Source: Methanosarcina acetivorans C2A (GTDB lineage: Archaea; Halobacteriota; Methanosarcinia; Methanosarcinales; Methanosarcinaceae). From it: a stretch of 64,000 nt of DNA. Below, one piece after another: positions 31,847-40,356 of the stretch. The notes under the pieces are model-generated. The model had not been told where the DNA came from, did no database searches, and worked only from the letters and a program-made list of their open reading frames with translations. The stretch is from NCBI RefSeq assembly GCF_000007345.1, contig NC_003552.1, forward strand, positions 1,922,001 to 1,986,000, written 5' to 3'. Position 1 is the stretch's first letter, and the number at the start of each line of letters is the position of its first letter. Position numbers and translations under genes: made by a program.

Positions 31847-33185
31847 AGAGATGGCCGGATCGTCAACCTCGTCCTCGGAGGCGTGCACTGACCCCTATCT
31901 CCGCTGTGCTTTCAACGGCGCTGCTCTGACAGCGCTGGGAATCTCTCATTCCGCTCTTCTAGCCCATTCCCCACAGGGATGCGAGTACCTTGTCAACAAC
32001 GCTTTCGCCTCGCAGGAGTGCGACTACATGGAGACAATGACTCTCTGTACGAAACTCTGCGTTGACGAGATCGTGCACGGAGGAGAAGATATACTTGCCC
32101 GCACTATCAGGGAGGTAAAAGATCTCCCGATTTCCGCCCTGTTCGTGCTAAGTGCTTGCGGACCCGAGATCGTGGGTGATGATATTGTAGGGGTATGCGA
32201 GGCTCTGCAGCCGGAAGTTAAATTCAGGCTTGTCCCGATCGAAAGTGCCGGGTTTCGGGGATCGCAGTACGATGGAATCGACATCGCAATGGATACGATC
32301 CTGAAAAAACTGGTAAAAGATGATGTTGAGAAGATACCGGGTTCGGTTTGCCTTGTTGCCCCCCATGCCAATGCCAACCCGACCTGGCCGGCAGACCTTG
32401 CGTGGGTGAAACAGGTTCTTTTCAGGATGGGCATAAAGGTTGTAGCTACACTCACACATCGTACACCTATTGCTGAAATCGAGAATATCGCATCTGCTGA
32501 GACGTCCCTCCTGCTGAGTCATGATGCCGGGCAGAAAGCAGCAGATTACCTTTCCGCAACATTTGGCATCGAGCAGGTCTGCAAAGGGATACCTCTGCCC
32601 ATAGGTATGACCAACACGCAGCGCTGGCTGACCGCGCTGGGAGATCGGTTTGATATACTGAAAACAGCGGAGGAGATAGTTGCGGAAGGCGAACGGATGG
32701 TTATGGCAACTTGCCGGCGCAAATGGCCAATGGCACGGTTCATGTACCGGACCCCGGCAGCAATTGTTGCCGATGCCACGGTAGGGATTCCGCTGGTTCG
32801 TTTTGTCACTGAGGAAATGGAGATGACTCCTGAACTTGTTGCTCTATACACGTCTCACCGGTCAGTGTGGGAACTGCTTGAGGGTGAACTTAAGAGTCTC
32901 GGGCTCAATCCGAAGGTCGTGTACGGAACTGATGTGTATAAGACCCGGAAAAGTCTTCAGGAGGTCAGGCCAAGGGTCGTATTCGGTAGCACGATCGAAC
33001 GACATGCCAGTGAAGGACTTCCCGTGGCCTACGTTGTTGAAGTGGTCAGGATGATGCGTCAGTTCCGAATGATCAACAGGGAATACTTTGGGTATACCGG
33101 CATCCTGAACCTTCTCGAGTGTGTCCAGAACGAGTGGGTGATGGGCTGGCGTTCGAAAGAAAGGAGATACGAAGCTAAATGGTGA
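31827..33185 (+). CDS. nitrogenase component-1-like subunit, NifK-like
   Basis: Second subunit of the same superfamily, 452 residues. Cys27 (LRCAFNG), Cys52 (SPQGCEY) and Cys111 (SACGPEIVGDD) reproduce the spacing of the NifK P-cluster cysteines (25 and about 59 residues apart). The central region (PHANANPTWPADLAWVKQVL) follows the family fold, and no cofactor cysteine is expected in this subunit. The start at 31827 follows GAGGGATG and lies inside the end of the upstream gene, which implies coupled translation and a complex between the two. It ends six bases before the NifH-like gene. Expected to pair with the preceding protein as an alpha2beta2 core. Confidence 0.85.
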   Translation: MGQEPIKEMAGSSTSSSEACTDPYLRCAFNGAALTALGISHSALLAHSPQGCEYLVNNAFASQECDYMETMTLCTKLCVDEIVHGGEDILARTIREVKDLPISALFVLSACGPEIVGDDIVGVCEALQPEVKFRLVPIESAGFRGSQYDGIDIAMDTILKKLVKDDVEKIPGSVCLVAPHANANPTWPADLAWVKQVLFRMGIKVVATLTHRTPIAEIENIASAETSLLLSHDAGQKAADYLSATFGIEQVCKGIPLPIGMTNTQRWLTALGDRFDILKTAEEIVAEGERMVMATCRRKWPMARFMYRTPAAIVADATVGIPLVRFVTEEMEMTPELVALYTSHRSVWELLEGELKSLGLNPKVVYGTDVYKTRKSLQEVRPRVVFGSTIERHASEGLPVAYVVEVVRMMRQFRMINREYFGYTGILNLLECVQNEWVMGWRSKERRYEAKW

Positions 33186-33191
33186 GGAAGT

Positions 33192-34043
33192 ATGAGACAG
33201 ATTGCGATCTACGGTAAAGGCGGAATAGGGAAGAGCACTATCTCCTCGAACCTATCTGCCGCATTGCATGAGATGGGACATACGGTCATGCAGGTTGGCT
33301 GTGATCCCAAAAGGGATTCGACGCGGATCCTTGCAGAAGGAAAGTTTATTCCTGCGGTGCTGGAAGAACATCGGGAACAGTTAAGGATAGGAAAAGATGA
33401 GTATGCGATCAATCTGAAGAATATCGTCTTCAAGTCACCCGGCGGGATCTACCTTGTTGAAGCGGGGGGACCGGAACCGGGTATAGGGTGTGCAGGCCGG
33501 GGAGTCCTGACAGCCCTGCAAATCCTAAAAGACCTCAAGGCATTTTCTACCTACAACATCGACGTGGCAATCTACGACGTGCTTGGCGATGTCGTCTGCG
33601 GAGGTTTCTCAATGCCGATCCGCGAAGGTTTCGCAGAAGAGATCTATCTCATCTGTTCCGGAGGGTTCATGAGCATCTATGCAGCAAACAATATTGCTCG
33701 GGCCGTGCAGCGCCTCGCAAAACGTGGGGATGCCGGTCTTGCCGGAATAATCTGCAATAGCAACGGAGATGAGGCTTTCGAGCATGCGTTCATTCCTGCA
33801 TTTGCAAAAAGACTGGGGACCCCGTTTGTCCAGTTCGTCCCCCGGAGTCCGGTGATCCAGGCATGTGAACTGGGAGGGAGGCCTGTAGTAGAGTATGCTC
33901 CCGACTCTCAGGAGGCGGAAATTTTCCGGAATCTTGCGAAAGCGATCATAGAAAACGATTCGCGTGTTATCCCTACGCCGATAAATGACCTTGCCGAGCT
34001 TGAGACGATGTACCGGCAATGTCTGGTAAAAGATAAGAAATAA
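33192..34043 (+). CDS. NifH-like ATP-dependent reductase
   Basis: Iron-protein family (NifH/BchL/CfbC), 283 residues. The P-loop GKGGIGKST is at 8-16, and the two cysteines that hold the dimer-bridging 4Fe-4S cluster are Cys100 (GCAGRG) and Cys136 (DVVCGGF), with the usual spacing; the arginine after Cys100, ADP-ribosylated in some NifH proteins, is kept. It couples ATP hydrolysis to one-electron transfer into a NifDK-like partner, here surely the two genes directly upstream. The divergent switch and C-terminal parts argue against being the true NifH, and its position away from other cofactor F430 genes argues against CfbC. Six-base gap to the upstream gene, so co-transcribed. Confidence 0.92.
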   Translation: MRQIAIYGKGGIGKSTISSNLSAALHEMGHTVMQVGCDPKRDSTRILAEGKFIPAVLEEHREQLRIGKDEYAINLKNIVFKSPGGIYLVEAGGPEPGIGCAGRGVLTALQILKDLKAFSTYNIDVAIYDVLGDVVCGGFSMPIREGFAEEIYLICSGGFMSIYAANNIARAVQRLAKRGDAGLAGIICNSNGDEAFEHAFIPAFAKRLGTPFVQFVPRSPVIQACELGGRPVVEYAPDSQEAEIFRNLAKAIIENDSRVIPTPINDLAELETMYRQCLVKDKK

Positions 34044-34080
34044 ATCATTTTACGGAAGTATCAACACGGAAGTAGCACGC

Positions 34081-34713
34081 ATGAAATACGCCGACATCGA
34101 CAAAATTTACCAGAAGGTACCGCTTGAAAAAATTCCCTGGAATAGTGAGATGCCTCCGGATGCGCTTGTCGAGCTGGTACAAAGTGAAAAAGTCCGGCCC
34201 TGCAAGACCATTGATCTCGGCTGTGGCGCCGGCAACGATGCGATATACCTTGCAGGCCAGGGGTTTGAGGTAACCGGCGTCGATAGTTCCCCTACCGCGA
34301 TAAAGATTGCTACTGAAAACGCACAAAAAAAGGGAGTTAGGTGCAGGTTTATTGTCGCTGATTTCCTGGGTGACCTGCATGAAGTAAAAGAGACTTTTGA
34401 CTTTGGCTATGACTGGGAACTTTTGCACCATATCTTTCCGGAAGATCGGGAGAAATATATAAAAAATGTATGTAATGTTCTGAAACCGGGAGCATTATAC
34501 TTTTCAGTTTGTTTTTCTGAGAAGGATCCGCAATTTGGCGAAGCAGGTAAATTCCAAAAAACGAAGCTTGGGACAACTCTGTATTTCTCTTCGGAATCCG
34601 AAATAAGGGATCTTCTCTCACCGTATTTTGTCATACAGGAACTAAAAACGATAGAAATTAAAGCTATAGTCGGATCACATTATGTCATTTCTGCGTTGTC
34701 TAAAAGGCGCTGA
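34081..34713 (+). CDS. class I SAM-dependent methyltransferase (TehB/TPMT-like)
   Basis: A 210-residue Rossmann methyltransferase. Motif I TIDLGCGAGNDAIYLA (about 43-58), VTGVDSSPTA, and the N-terminal IPWN pattern resemble the TehB/thiopurine-methyltransferase/methyl-halide group, which methylates thiols, halides or oxyanions. It starts 37 bases after the NifH-like gene in the same direction and is followed by the end of the unit, so it is probably part of the operon. A link between a thiol- or chalcogen-methylating enzyme and a nitrogenase-like reductase would fit sulfur-methyl chemistry, but this is inference from context only. The ribosome site is weak. Confidence 0.8.
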   Translation: MKYADIDKIYQKVPLEKIPWNSEMPPDALVELVQSEKVRPCKTIDLGCGAGNDAIYLAGQGFEVTGVDSSPTAIKIATENAQKKGVRCRFIVADFLGDLHEVKETFDFGYDWELLHHIFPEDREKYIKNVCNVLKPGALYFSVCFSEKDPQFGEAGKFQKTKLGTTLYFSSESEIRDLLSPYFVIQELKTIEIKAIVGSHYVISALSKRR

Positions 34714-34972
34714 TTTTAATTATGGTATTTTCGGCACATGAGGATCGTTTTCTGTTCTCCTTCAGCCTCTTTCCTTATCTTCTTCTTTTAGCCGACAAAC
34801 TTCTATTTTATCCCTAAAAAAGCGCTGACGGTCAAATTAATTAAAAGAAATAACCTTTGAATAACAAAGAGGTTATATCATTAAAACTGTGGGTGGAAAG
34901 TAGAAGAGTTATGGTAGGGAAAATGGCAAACAGATATAGTTAATTTTATATGTCTATAAGGAGGCAGAAGTC

Positions 34973-35368
34973 TTGGAAGATTGGAAGATAAAAATTTCAG
35001 TGCTTTGGCTCTTTGCATCAATTGCCTTTTTGGCTCATCAGATAATAGTGCTTATGGAACCGGGTGTTATAGCACAACTAATGGCAGGAGAAGCAGAAGG
35101 TCAGAAAATAAGCCCTGGTATGATACTATTCTTTGCAAGCTTAATGTTGGTTCCAATGATGATGGCTTTCCTATCCCTGACCCTGAAAGATTCGCTGAAT
35201 CATTGGTTAAATATCATCGTGGGCGCGGTCTTTGCTATCCTATGGTTCATTAGTGTAATTGAAGCTACACAGTCTGCATACTGGGGCGGAGCACTAATGA
35301 CGTTTTCAGCAGTCGTAGCTTCGGCATTAATCGTATGGTATGCATGGAAGCACCGCCTGGCATCATGA
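34973..35368 (+). CDS. small four-helix membrane protein (DUF6326-like)
   Basis: A 131-residue integral membrane protein with helices at about 8-28, 47-68, 78-97 and 104-125. The TTG start follows AAGGAGG with eight bases of spacing. The pattern resembles small DUF6326-type proteins of unknown role. It is 260 bp from the methyltransferase in the same direction and probably separately transcribed; the ribosome site and a TATAGTTAATTTTATA stretch nearby support its own promoter. No function can be given. Confidence 0.7.
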   Translation: MEDWKIKISVLWLFASIAFLAHQIIVLMEPGVIAQLMAGEAEGQKISPGMILFFASLMLVPMMMAFLSLTLKDSLNHWLNIIVGAVFAILWFISVIEATQSAYWGGALMTFSAVVASALIVWYAWKHRLAS

Positions 35369-35844
35369 TCAATAAAATGCACATGATATTCTTCAAATAA
35401 CAAGCCCAAAGAATGAAAGTAATTGAAAGGACTTTCATGCCAAATAGCAGTTATTATGTTAATACTAAATTAAAAAGCGAGTAAGGAGCTGATAGCATAA
35501 ATGTGGTAGAAAGGCGACAACAGGCTTCAAGATAATTTGTTTTTCGCTAACATTAAGGCTAAAGTTCACGAATTCTAAAAGAAAATGCATGAAAGAATCA
35601 GGCTTAAAAGCTGTTTTTGAAAAAGACTTGAAAAAGAATTAATGCGAGAGGTGCGATTCGAACGCACTAATTCCCGCGAAACCGGAGTCTGAACCTTCTC
35701 ATAGAGGCTTACAGGTATCCAGAAGTTTATTTTTCTCTTCTCTTCGGCATGTATTCAAGATTAAATTTTTTAGAATGTAGTTGTGTACTTTTTGGATCCT
35801 TTCGTATCCTGTTCTTTGAGAACACAGGTAAATTACTTTTATAC
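35369..35844. other. spacer with tRNA-like repeat
   Basis: No gene seen. It contains the best preserved tRNA-like repeat (35642-35693); open frames here are not supported by ribosome sites. Confidence 0.45.
35642..35693 (-). repeat. tRNA-3'-half-like dispersed repeat, copy 4 (well preserved)
   Basis: The minus strand reads TTCAGACTCCGG, TTTCGCGGGAATTAGTGCG, TTCGAATCGCACCTCTCGCA. The T stem GTGCG/CGCAC with loop TTCGAAT is perfect and the end CTCTCGCA looks like an acceptor strand with discriminator A. The sequence begins at the anticodon loop; no 5' half precedes it. Confidence 0.75.
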
Positions 35845-35878
35845 CTCCTCCAGACAGGCATCAGTCTGCCTGGAGGAG
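35845..35878. terminator. strong hairpin downstream of the homospermidine synthase gene
   Basis: CTCCTCCAG (35845-35853) pairs exactly with CTGGAGGAG (35870-35878), and three more pairs lie inside after one mismatch. It lies 14 bases past the stop of the minus-strand gene, and TTTT follows it on the plus strand. It may stop transcription from either side or stabilise the mRNA 3' end. Confidence 0.55.
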
Positions 35879-35892
35879 TGTTTTCCCAAGGA

Positions 35893-37362
35893 TTAACCTA
35901 CAAATTGGAAATTTTCGAATTGCCACGGATCGGGATCGTGTTTCACGGCTGGATTTTCTTTGAAATGTATTTTGCGATTTTTAAGCGGGGTCCAGTCCGA
36001 CGGTGTGGAAATAAATTTTCCAAGGTACGGCTTGGCAATATCCAGGACAAAATCATGAGGCAGGTCTTCAGGGGTTTTAATGCCTTCTCGCGGATTCTCA
36101 AGCATCCAGAGTATGGCGGCAACAACGCCTGCAGCTACCTGAAGAGTGGTAGCATTCTGACCTGGAGCAAGGGACCTAGTCTCTTCAATGCCCAATGCGC
36201 TTCCGGTCCACCAGGAATTGTAAGAATGGCCCATCAAGAGTGCCCCCATTATATCTTCGCCGGAAACGATCTCGTTTGTCATTATCCTGAGTCTGGGCTG
36301 GAGCTCATAGTTCCGGCCCCGCAATTCGCAAAGAGAGGAAAGGGTATCATGACAGGGCATATAAGCATAATGTACGGTGGGTCTATAGACCGCCTCGTCA
36401 TTGTCCCGGACAGTTAACAGTTTTGAAAGGCCGTATGATTCGCCGTGACGGATCACCATACCTACGATTTCTTCATCCGGTATCCACGATCTGACCCATG
36501 TATTCATGCCCATCTGGGGTAAGAAGATCACATTTTTCGGTTCGTAAGGCGGCATATGCGTGAGGGGAGGCAATTTGTTCTCATGTGTTCCCCAAGCTAT
36601 TTCGACAGGAGCGGTTCCTTCTTCCCTCAAGCCTTCAATGCTCCATGTCCCTACAAATTCATTTACTTCCTTTGCCCGGTTTGCGACCTGAGTATCCCGC
36701 TCGCTGCAATGGATCACCCTGACTCCCAGTTTCTGAGCCAGGCGGGCAAAATCCCTGTTCTTTGCAAGGAGGGCAATTTCCTGTTCATCCTCGGGAGAGA
36801 CTTTCTTATCGGCACAGGTCCGGGCAGCAATATCCAGCAAGCCCTGCTTCACAAAATGAGTTATCAGGCCAGGATTTGCGCCATGGTCAACAACAGCAGT
36901 CGGTGAATCTTTCCAATCACGGGAAAGTTCACGCAATTTCATTTGCCTTAAATAAAGTGATTTTTCCAATAGACTCCTGGTCAAAAAATCCTCTGTAGGA
37001 TCCCATACTTCAACCGAAGTGTTAACGTACAGTACACTATGATTATGGCACCACGTAAGGATGTCATTGGCATCGATATTCCATGAAAGATCAATGATCA
37101 AACCTTCATCTTCCATGTATTGTGACAAAACTTGATCCAAATTTTTAGGGTTAATCTTTTCACAGACAAATCTTAATCCCTGATTAGTATACTTTTTCAG
37201 AGCTTTTGATTTGTCTTCAAAATCAATTAGGGTAATGTTTTCCAGCGGAACATCGAGTTTATCCAGCAAAAGGGGGAGGGTGCATTGCGAAACAGATCCA
37301 TAACCAATAACGAGGATTTTATTGGAAAACTTTTTTTTCATGGTTTCGTAAACGCAAGGCAT
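35893..37362 (-). CDS. homospermidine synthase
   Basis: A 489-residue NAD-dependent enzyme of the saccharopine dehydrogenase-like family. The N-terminal Rossmann motif ILVIGYGSVSQ (about 15-25), YVNTSVEVWDP, AVVDHGANPGLITHF and the C-terminal block are those of bacterial homospermidine synthases, which combine two putrescine molecules, or putrescine and spermidine, to sym-homospermidine, a polyamine. Length fits the family (about 475-490). The ATG at 37362 has GGGAG fifteen bases upstream; a second ATG at 37341 is possible. It stands alone. Distribution mainly in bacteria suggests old transfer, but its base composition is local. A saccharopine-type reductase of other specificity is the alternative. 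Confidence 0.85.
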   Translation of the reverse strand: MPCVYETMKKKFSNKILVIGYGSVSQCTLPLLLDKLDVPLENITLIDFEDKSKALKKYTNQGLRFVCEKINPKNLDQVLSQYMEDEGLIIDLSWNIDANDILTWCHNHSVLYVNTSVEVWDPTEDFLTRSLLEKSLYLRQMKLRELSRDWKDSPTAVVDHGANPGLITHFVKQGLLDIAARTCADKKVSPEDEQEIALLAKNRDFARLAQKLGVRVIHCSERDTQVANRAKEVNEFVGTWSIEGLREEGTAPVEIAWGTHENKLPPLTHMPPYEPKNVIFLPQMGMNTWVRSWIPDEEIVGMVIRHGESYGLSKLLTVRDNDEAVYRPTVHYAYMPCHDTLSSLCELRGRNYELQPRLRIMTNEIVSGEDIMGALLMGHSYNSWWTGSALGIEETRSLAPGQNATTLQVAAGVVAAILWMLENPREGIKTPEDLPHDFVLDIAKPYLGKFISTPSDWTPLKNRKIHFKENPAVKHDPDPWQFENFQFVG

Positions 37363-37802
37363 AGATATAACTTTTCTCCCAAAAACGACCTTACTTATTC
37401 AATTATATGTAAATGTTCCTGCCTGAAAAGATAGTCATCCTACACATTCTTAAAAAATCTGAACAAGATTTCTCCCGGTCATAATACATCTTATTAAAAC
37501 TTTTTGTTTTTATTCCAATCCTGATGAAGTTTTAAAATTTTTCCAGGACTGCATACCAATTGGACCACTGGTTAAGAGATATTCTTTATAAAACAGATAG
37601 GGTGCAGATATGAAAAGTAAAGTTCTGAATTGATAAATATATGCTGGATGTGATGAAAATGATTTTTCACGAAAAGGAATAAATCATAAGCTAAAAATTT
37701 TGATCTAGAATATTGATGCAGATTAACCAATAGTGTGTCTGTTTATTAATTTCCTGTTTTTCATAAAAGTGTTAGGAAAAAGGCCTATTATATCTTAATA
37801 AC
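37363..37802. other. AT-rich spacer up to the nested transposon
   Basis: No gene seen. The left end of the IS5-like element must lie in the last part but I could not identify its inverted repeat. Confidence 0.45.
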
Positions 37803-38092
37803 ATGCCAACAGATGACAAAATCAGTTTTAGAGAATGGGAAATAATTAAACCTCATTTTCCTATTCATAATACTAATCAAGGTCGAAAACGCATTCATTC
37901 TTATCGAGAAATATTGAATGCCATCTTCTATTTATTACGTTCCGTTTGTTCATGGCGAATGTTACCCCACGAATTTCCGCATTGGAAAACTGTTTACCAT
38001 TATTTCCGTGTTTGGAGACTTAATGGATTATGGGGAGCGTGTAAATGCTGCACTCAGGACTGAACTGAGAACTGCATATGGTAGAGAACCAG
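37803..38092 (+). pseudogene. IS5-family transposase, N-terminal half (interrupted)
   Basis: Codes for MPTDDKISFREWEIIKPHFP and the DUF4096-type N-terminus with YLLRSVCSWRMLPHEFP, then needs a frameshift near 38030 to continue as ERVNAALRTELRTAYGREP. At 38092 it is cut by an IS1634-like element and resumes at 39805. Confidence 0.85.
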
Positions 38093-39804
38093 CGCACTTT
38101 CCGCAGTAAAATTTCAGGATTTTATATTTTTTAATCTTCCAATTATTTTTTATAAAATCTTTTCTCATTTACCTTGATGACTCTTTCCCCTAGCTCTGAA
38201 TCTACAACTCATCTTGGTCATTATGGTCTTATTGCTGGCGTATTTGACGAGCTTGATATTTCAGATTTGATTGACACTCTCCTTCCCAAGAAAAGTGGCC
38301 ATAACATTCCTCATTCTACTGTTATCAAGGCAATGTGCATTAACGGTTTAGGATTCACTGAGCGCCGTCTTTACCTGTTTCCAAACTTTTTTGAAAATTT
38401 ACCCACTGAGAGGTTACTGGGAGAAGGTGTTCTCCCATAACACCTTAATGACGATGTTTTTGGCAGAACTTTGGATAAAATCTATGAACACGGAGCAACC
38501 GAACTCTTCAACTATATAATTCTGCAAGCTATGAAACATGTTCCCATTAATCCCCGTTTCTGTCATACAGATACTACTAATTTCAGTGTTTATGGTGACT
38601 ATGAAAACGATGATGGCAAAACTATCAACATTACTTATGGTCATCCAAAAGACAAAAGAGTCGACTTGCTTCGTTTTTCCATTTCCATGGTTACTGACCA
38701 GAAAGGAATTCCTCTTTTCGTAAGAGCATTAGATGGCAACAGTTCCGACAAGAAAGCTCTCATCAAAACCATAAAGGAACTAACACAGAACCTGAATCTT
38801 GATGAAAGAGTCTACCATGTTGCAGACAGTGCATTTTATACTGAAGATAATGTGAAAGAAATAGGAACTAACGCTTTTTTTATATCGAGAGCTCCTGCAA
38901 CCATCAATGAAGCAAAGGAACTCTTAATAGCCGACTTAATTCTGAAAACATGCTCTGATGAACGTTATTCTTGCTATTCTACAAAGTCCTGTTATGGCGG
39001 AGTTGAACAGTTATGGGTTGTATTCTGTTCAGAGGAAATGAAAAAGAAGGAAGAGAAGACTTTTGAAGAAAAGATTATTAAGGAGCTTGAAGCAGCAGAA
39101 AAATCCCTTAAAAAGCTTTCTAATCGTGAATTTGCCTGTGAAGCTGACGCAAGAATGGCTGCTGAACAATGGTTGAAAGAGAATGAATCGTATGAATTCA
39201 CAAAACTTGATATAAAAACTAAGTCTCACAGGCTTGAAAACAAGAAAGGAAGACCAAGAAAAGATGAAGAGGTACAGACTTTCTACATGATAGAAGCAGA
39301 GATTAAACATGATCGGGAGAAAGTACAGGAAAGACGAGCAAAGTTAGGAAGGTTCATTCTTGCAACCAATGATCTGGAGTTGACTCCAGATCAACTCCTG
39401 GAATACTACAAGGAACAGGGAACAGTTGAAAGAGGGTTCAGGTTCCTTAAAGATAAGAGTTTCAGAGTGTCTGAGGTATACCTGAAAAAAGAGTCCAGAA
39501 TAGAAGCACTTGCAATGGTGATGGTTCTGTGCTTATTGTTGTATTCAATAGCTGAGTGGAAACTGAGAACAAGATTGGAAGAAGCAAAAGAAGCTATTAG
39601 AAACCAGGTTAAGAAGAAAACACAGACTCCAACAATGAAATGGGTATTCTTCCTGTTCAGAAGAATAACAGAATTAGTGATCGAAATTGATGGAAAAAGG
39701 ATAAAGAAGGTATTGAATCTAGATGAGGAAACCATTAAGGTGCTGAAACTGATGGGAGAAAAGTACGAAAAATATTATATGTGAAAAAATAGTGCGGAAA
39801 GTAG
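38093..39804. mobile_element. IS1634-like insertion sequence inserted inside an IS5-like element
   Basis: Near-terminal inverted repeats ACTTTCCGCA (38096) and TGCGGAAAGT (39793-39802) bound it. The seven bases GAACCAG occur directly on each side (38086-38092 and 39805-39811) as a target duplication. Deleting one copy plus the element restores the reading frame GREP-ESSAAILDSQSVKTTE of the host transposase. Length 1,712 bp. Confidence 0.9.
38177..39784 (+). pseudogene. IS1634-family transposase with one in-frame TAA
   Basis: The whole transposase is in one frame, from MTLSPSSESTTHLGHYG to LMGEKYEKYYM, except for a TAA at 38438-38440 where GEGVLP is followed by HLNDDVFGRTLD. A single GAA-to-TAA change would explain it. 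Catalytic blocks HTDTTNFSVYGDY, VADSAFYTEDN and TVERGFRFLKD are intact. TAA is not a pyrrolysine codon, so readthrough is not expected. Restart at 38471 would give a 437-residue protein without its N-terminal domain. Confidence 0.9.
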
Positions 39805-40313
39805 GAACCAGAATCAAGTGCAGCAATTCTAGACAGCCAATCAGTTAAAACTACAGAAACACCAGGAGTACGCGGTTATGATGCTGGCAAGAAAATTAAA
39901 GGGGGAAAGCGCCACATTCTGGTGAATACAATCGGGCTATTGTTGATGATTGTGGTTCATACAGCAGATATTCAGGATCGAGATGGTGCTAAACTTGTTC
40001 TGGAGCAAGTCAAGGGGACATTCCTCCGAATACACAGCTTATTTGGGCTGATGCTGGTTATTCAGGACAGCTGATTGATTGGGTAAATTCAGTCTGTGGG
40101 TGGATATTGGAGATAGTAAAGCGCAGCGATAATACGAGTTTTTCCAGGTACTTCCTCATAGATGGGTAGTAGAGCGTACATTTGGATGATTAGATAGATA
40201 TTGACATTTAAGTAAGGATTACGAATTCTTGACATAATCAGGTCAAAAATTGATATCTGAAGCATGGTCCGTTTAATGGTTAGAAGGCTGGGTAATATAA
40301 AAACATCGAGCTA
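39805..40313 (+). pseudogene. IS5-family transposase, C-terminal half (decayed)
   Basis: Resumes with REPESSAAILDSQSVKTTE and AGKKIKGGKRHILVNTIG, then shows WADAGYSG, RWVVERTFGW and MVRLMVRRLG only if several frameshifts and stops are allowed. This is the DDE part of an IS5-like transposase, dead before or after the nested insertion. Confidence 0.85.
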
Positions 40314-40356
40314 ATGGGAAAAGAATAATTAAGACATGCTCTTAGTTCCCGGACGC

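Noticed and set aside
30419-34043. True nitrogenase (nifDKH)
   Set aside because: The cofactor histidine is missing, the sequences are far from NifDK, and no nifB, nifE, nifN or PII gene is linked.
30419-34043. F430 biosynthesis CfbC/CfbD
   Set aside because: CfbD acts as a single shorter component-1 subunit; here two distinct subunits with D and K features are present, and no other cfb gene is linked.
35642-35693. Functional tRNA gene
   Set aside because: Only the 3' half from the anticodon loop is present; no D arm or 5' acceptor strand precedes it in any of the six copies.
36556-36906. 116-codon plus-strand frame inside the homospermidine synthase gene
   Set aside because: Antisense shadow of an assigned gene.
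38438-38440. Pyrrolysine readthrough codon
   Set aside because: Pyrrolysine uses UAG; this codon is UAA and lies in a transposase.
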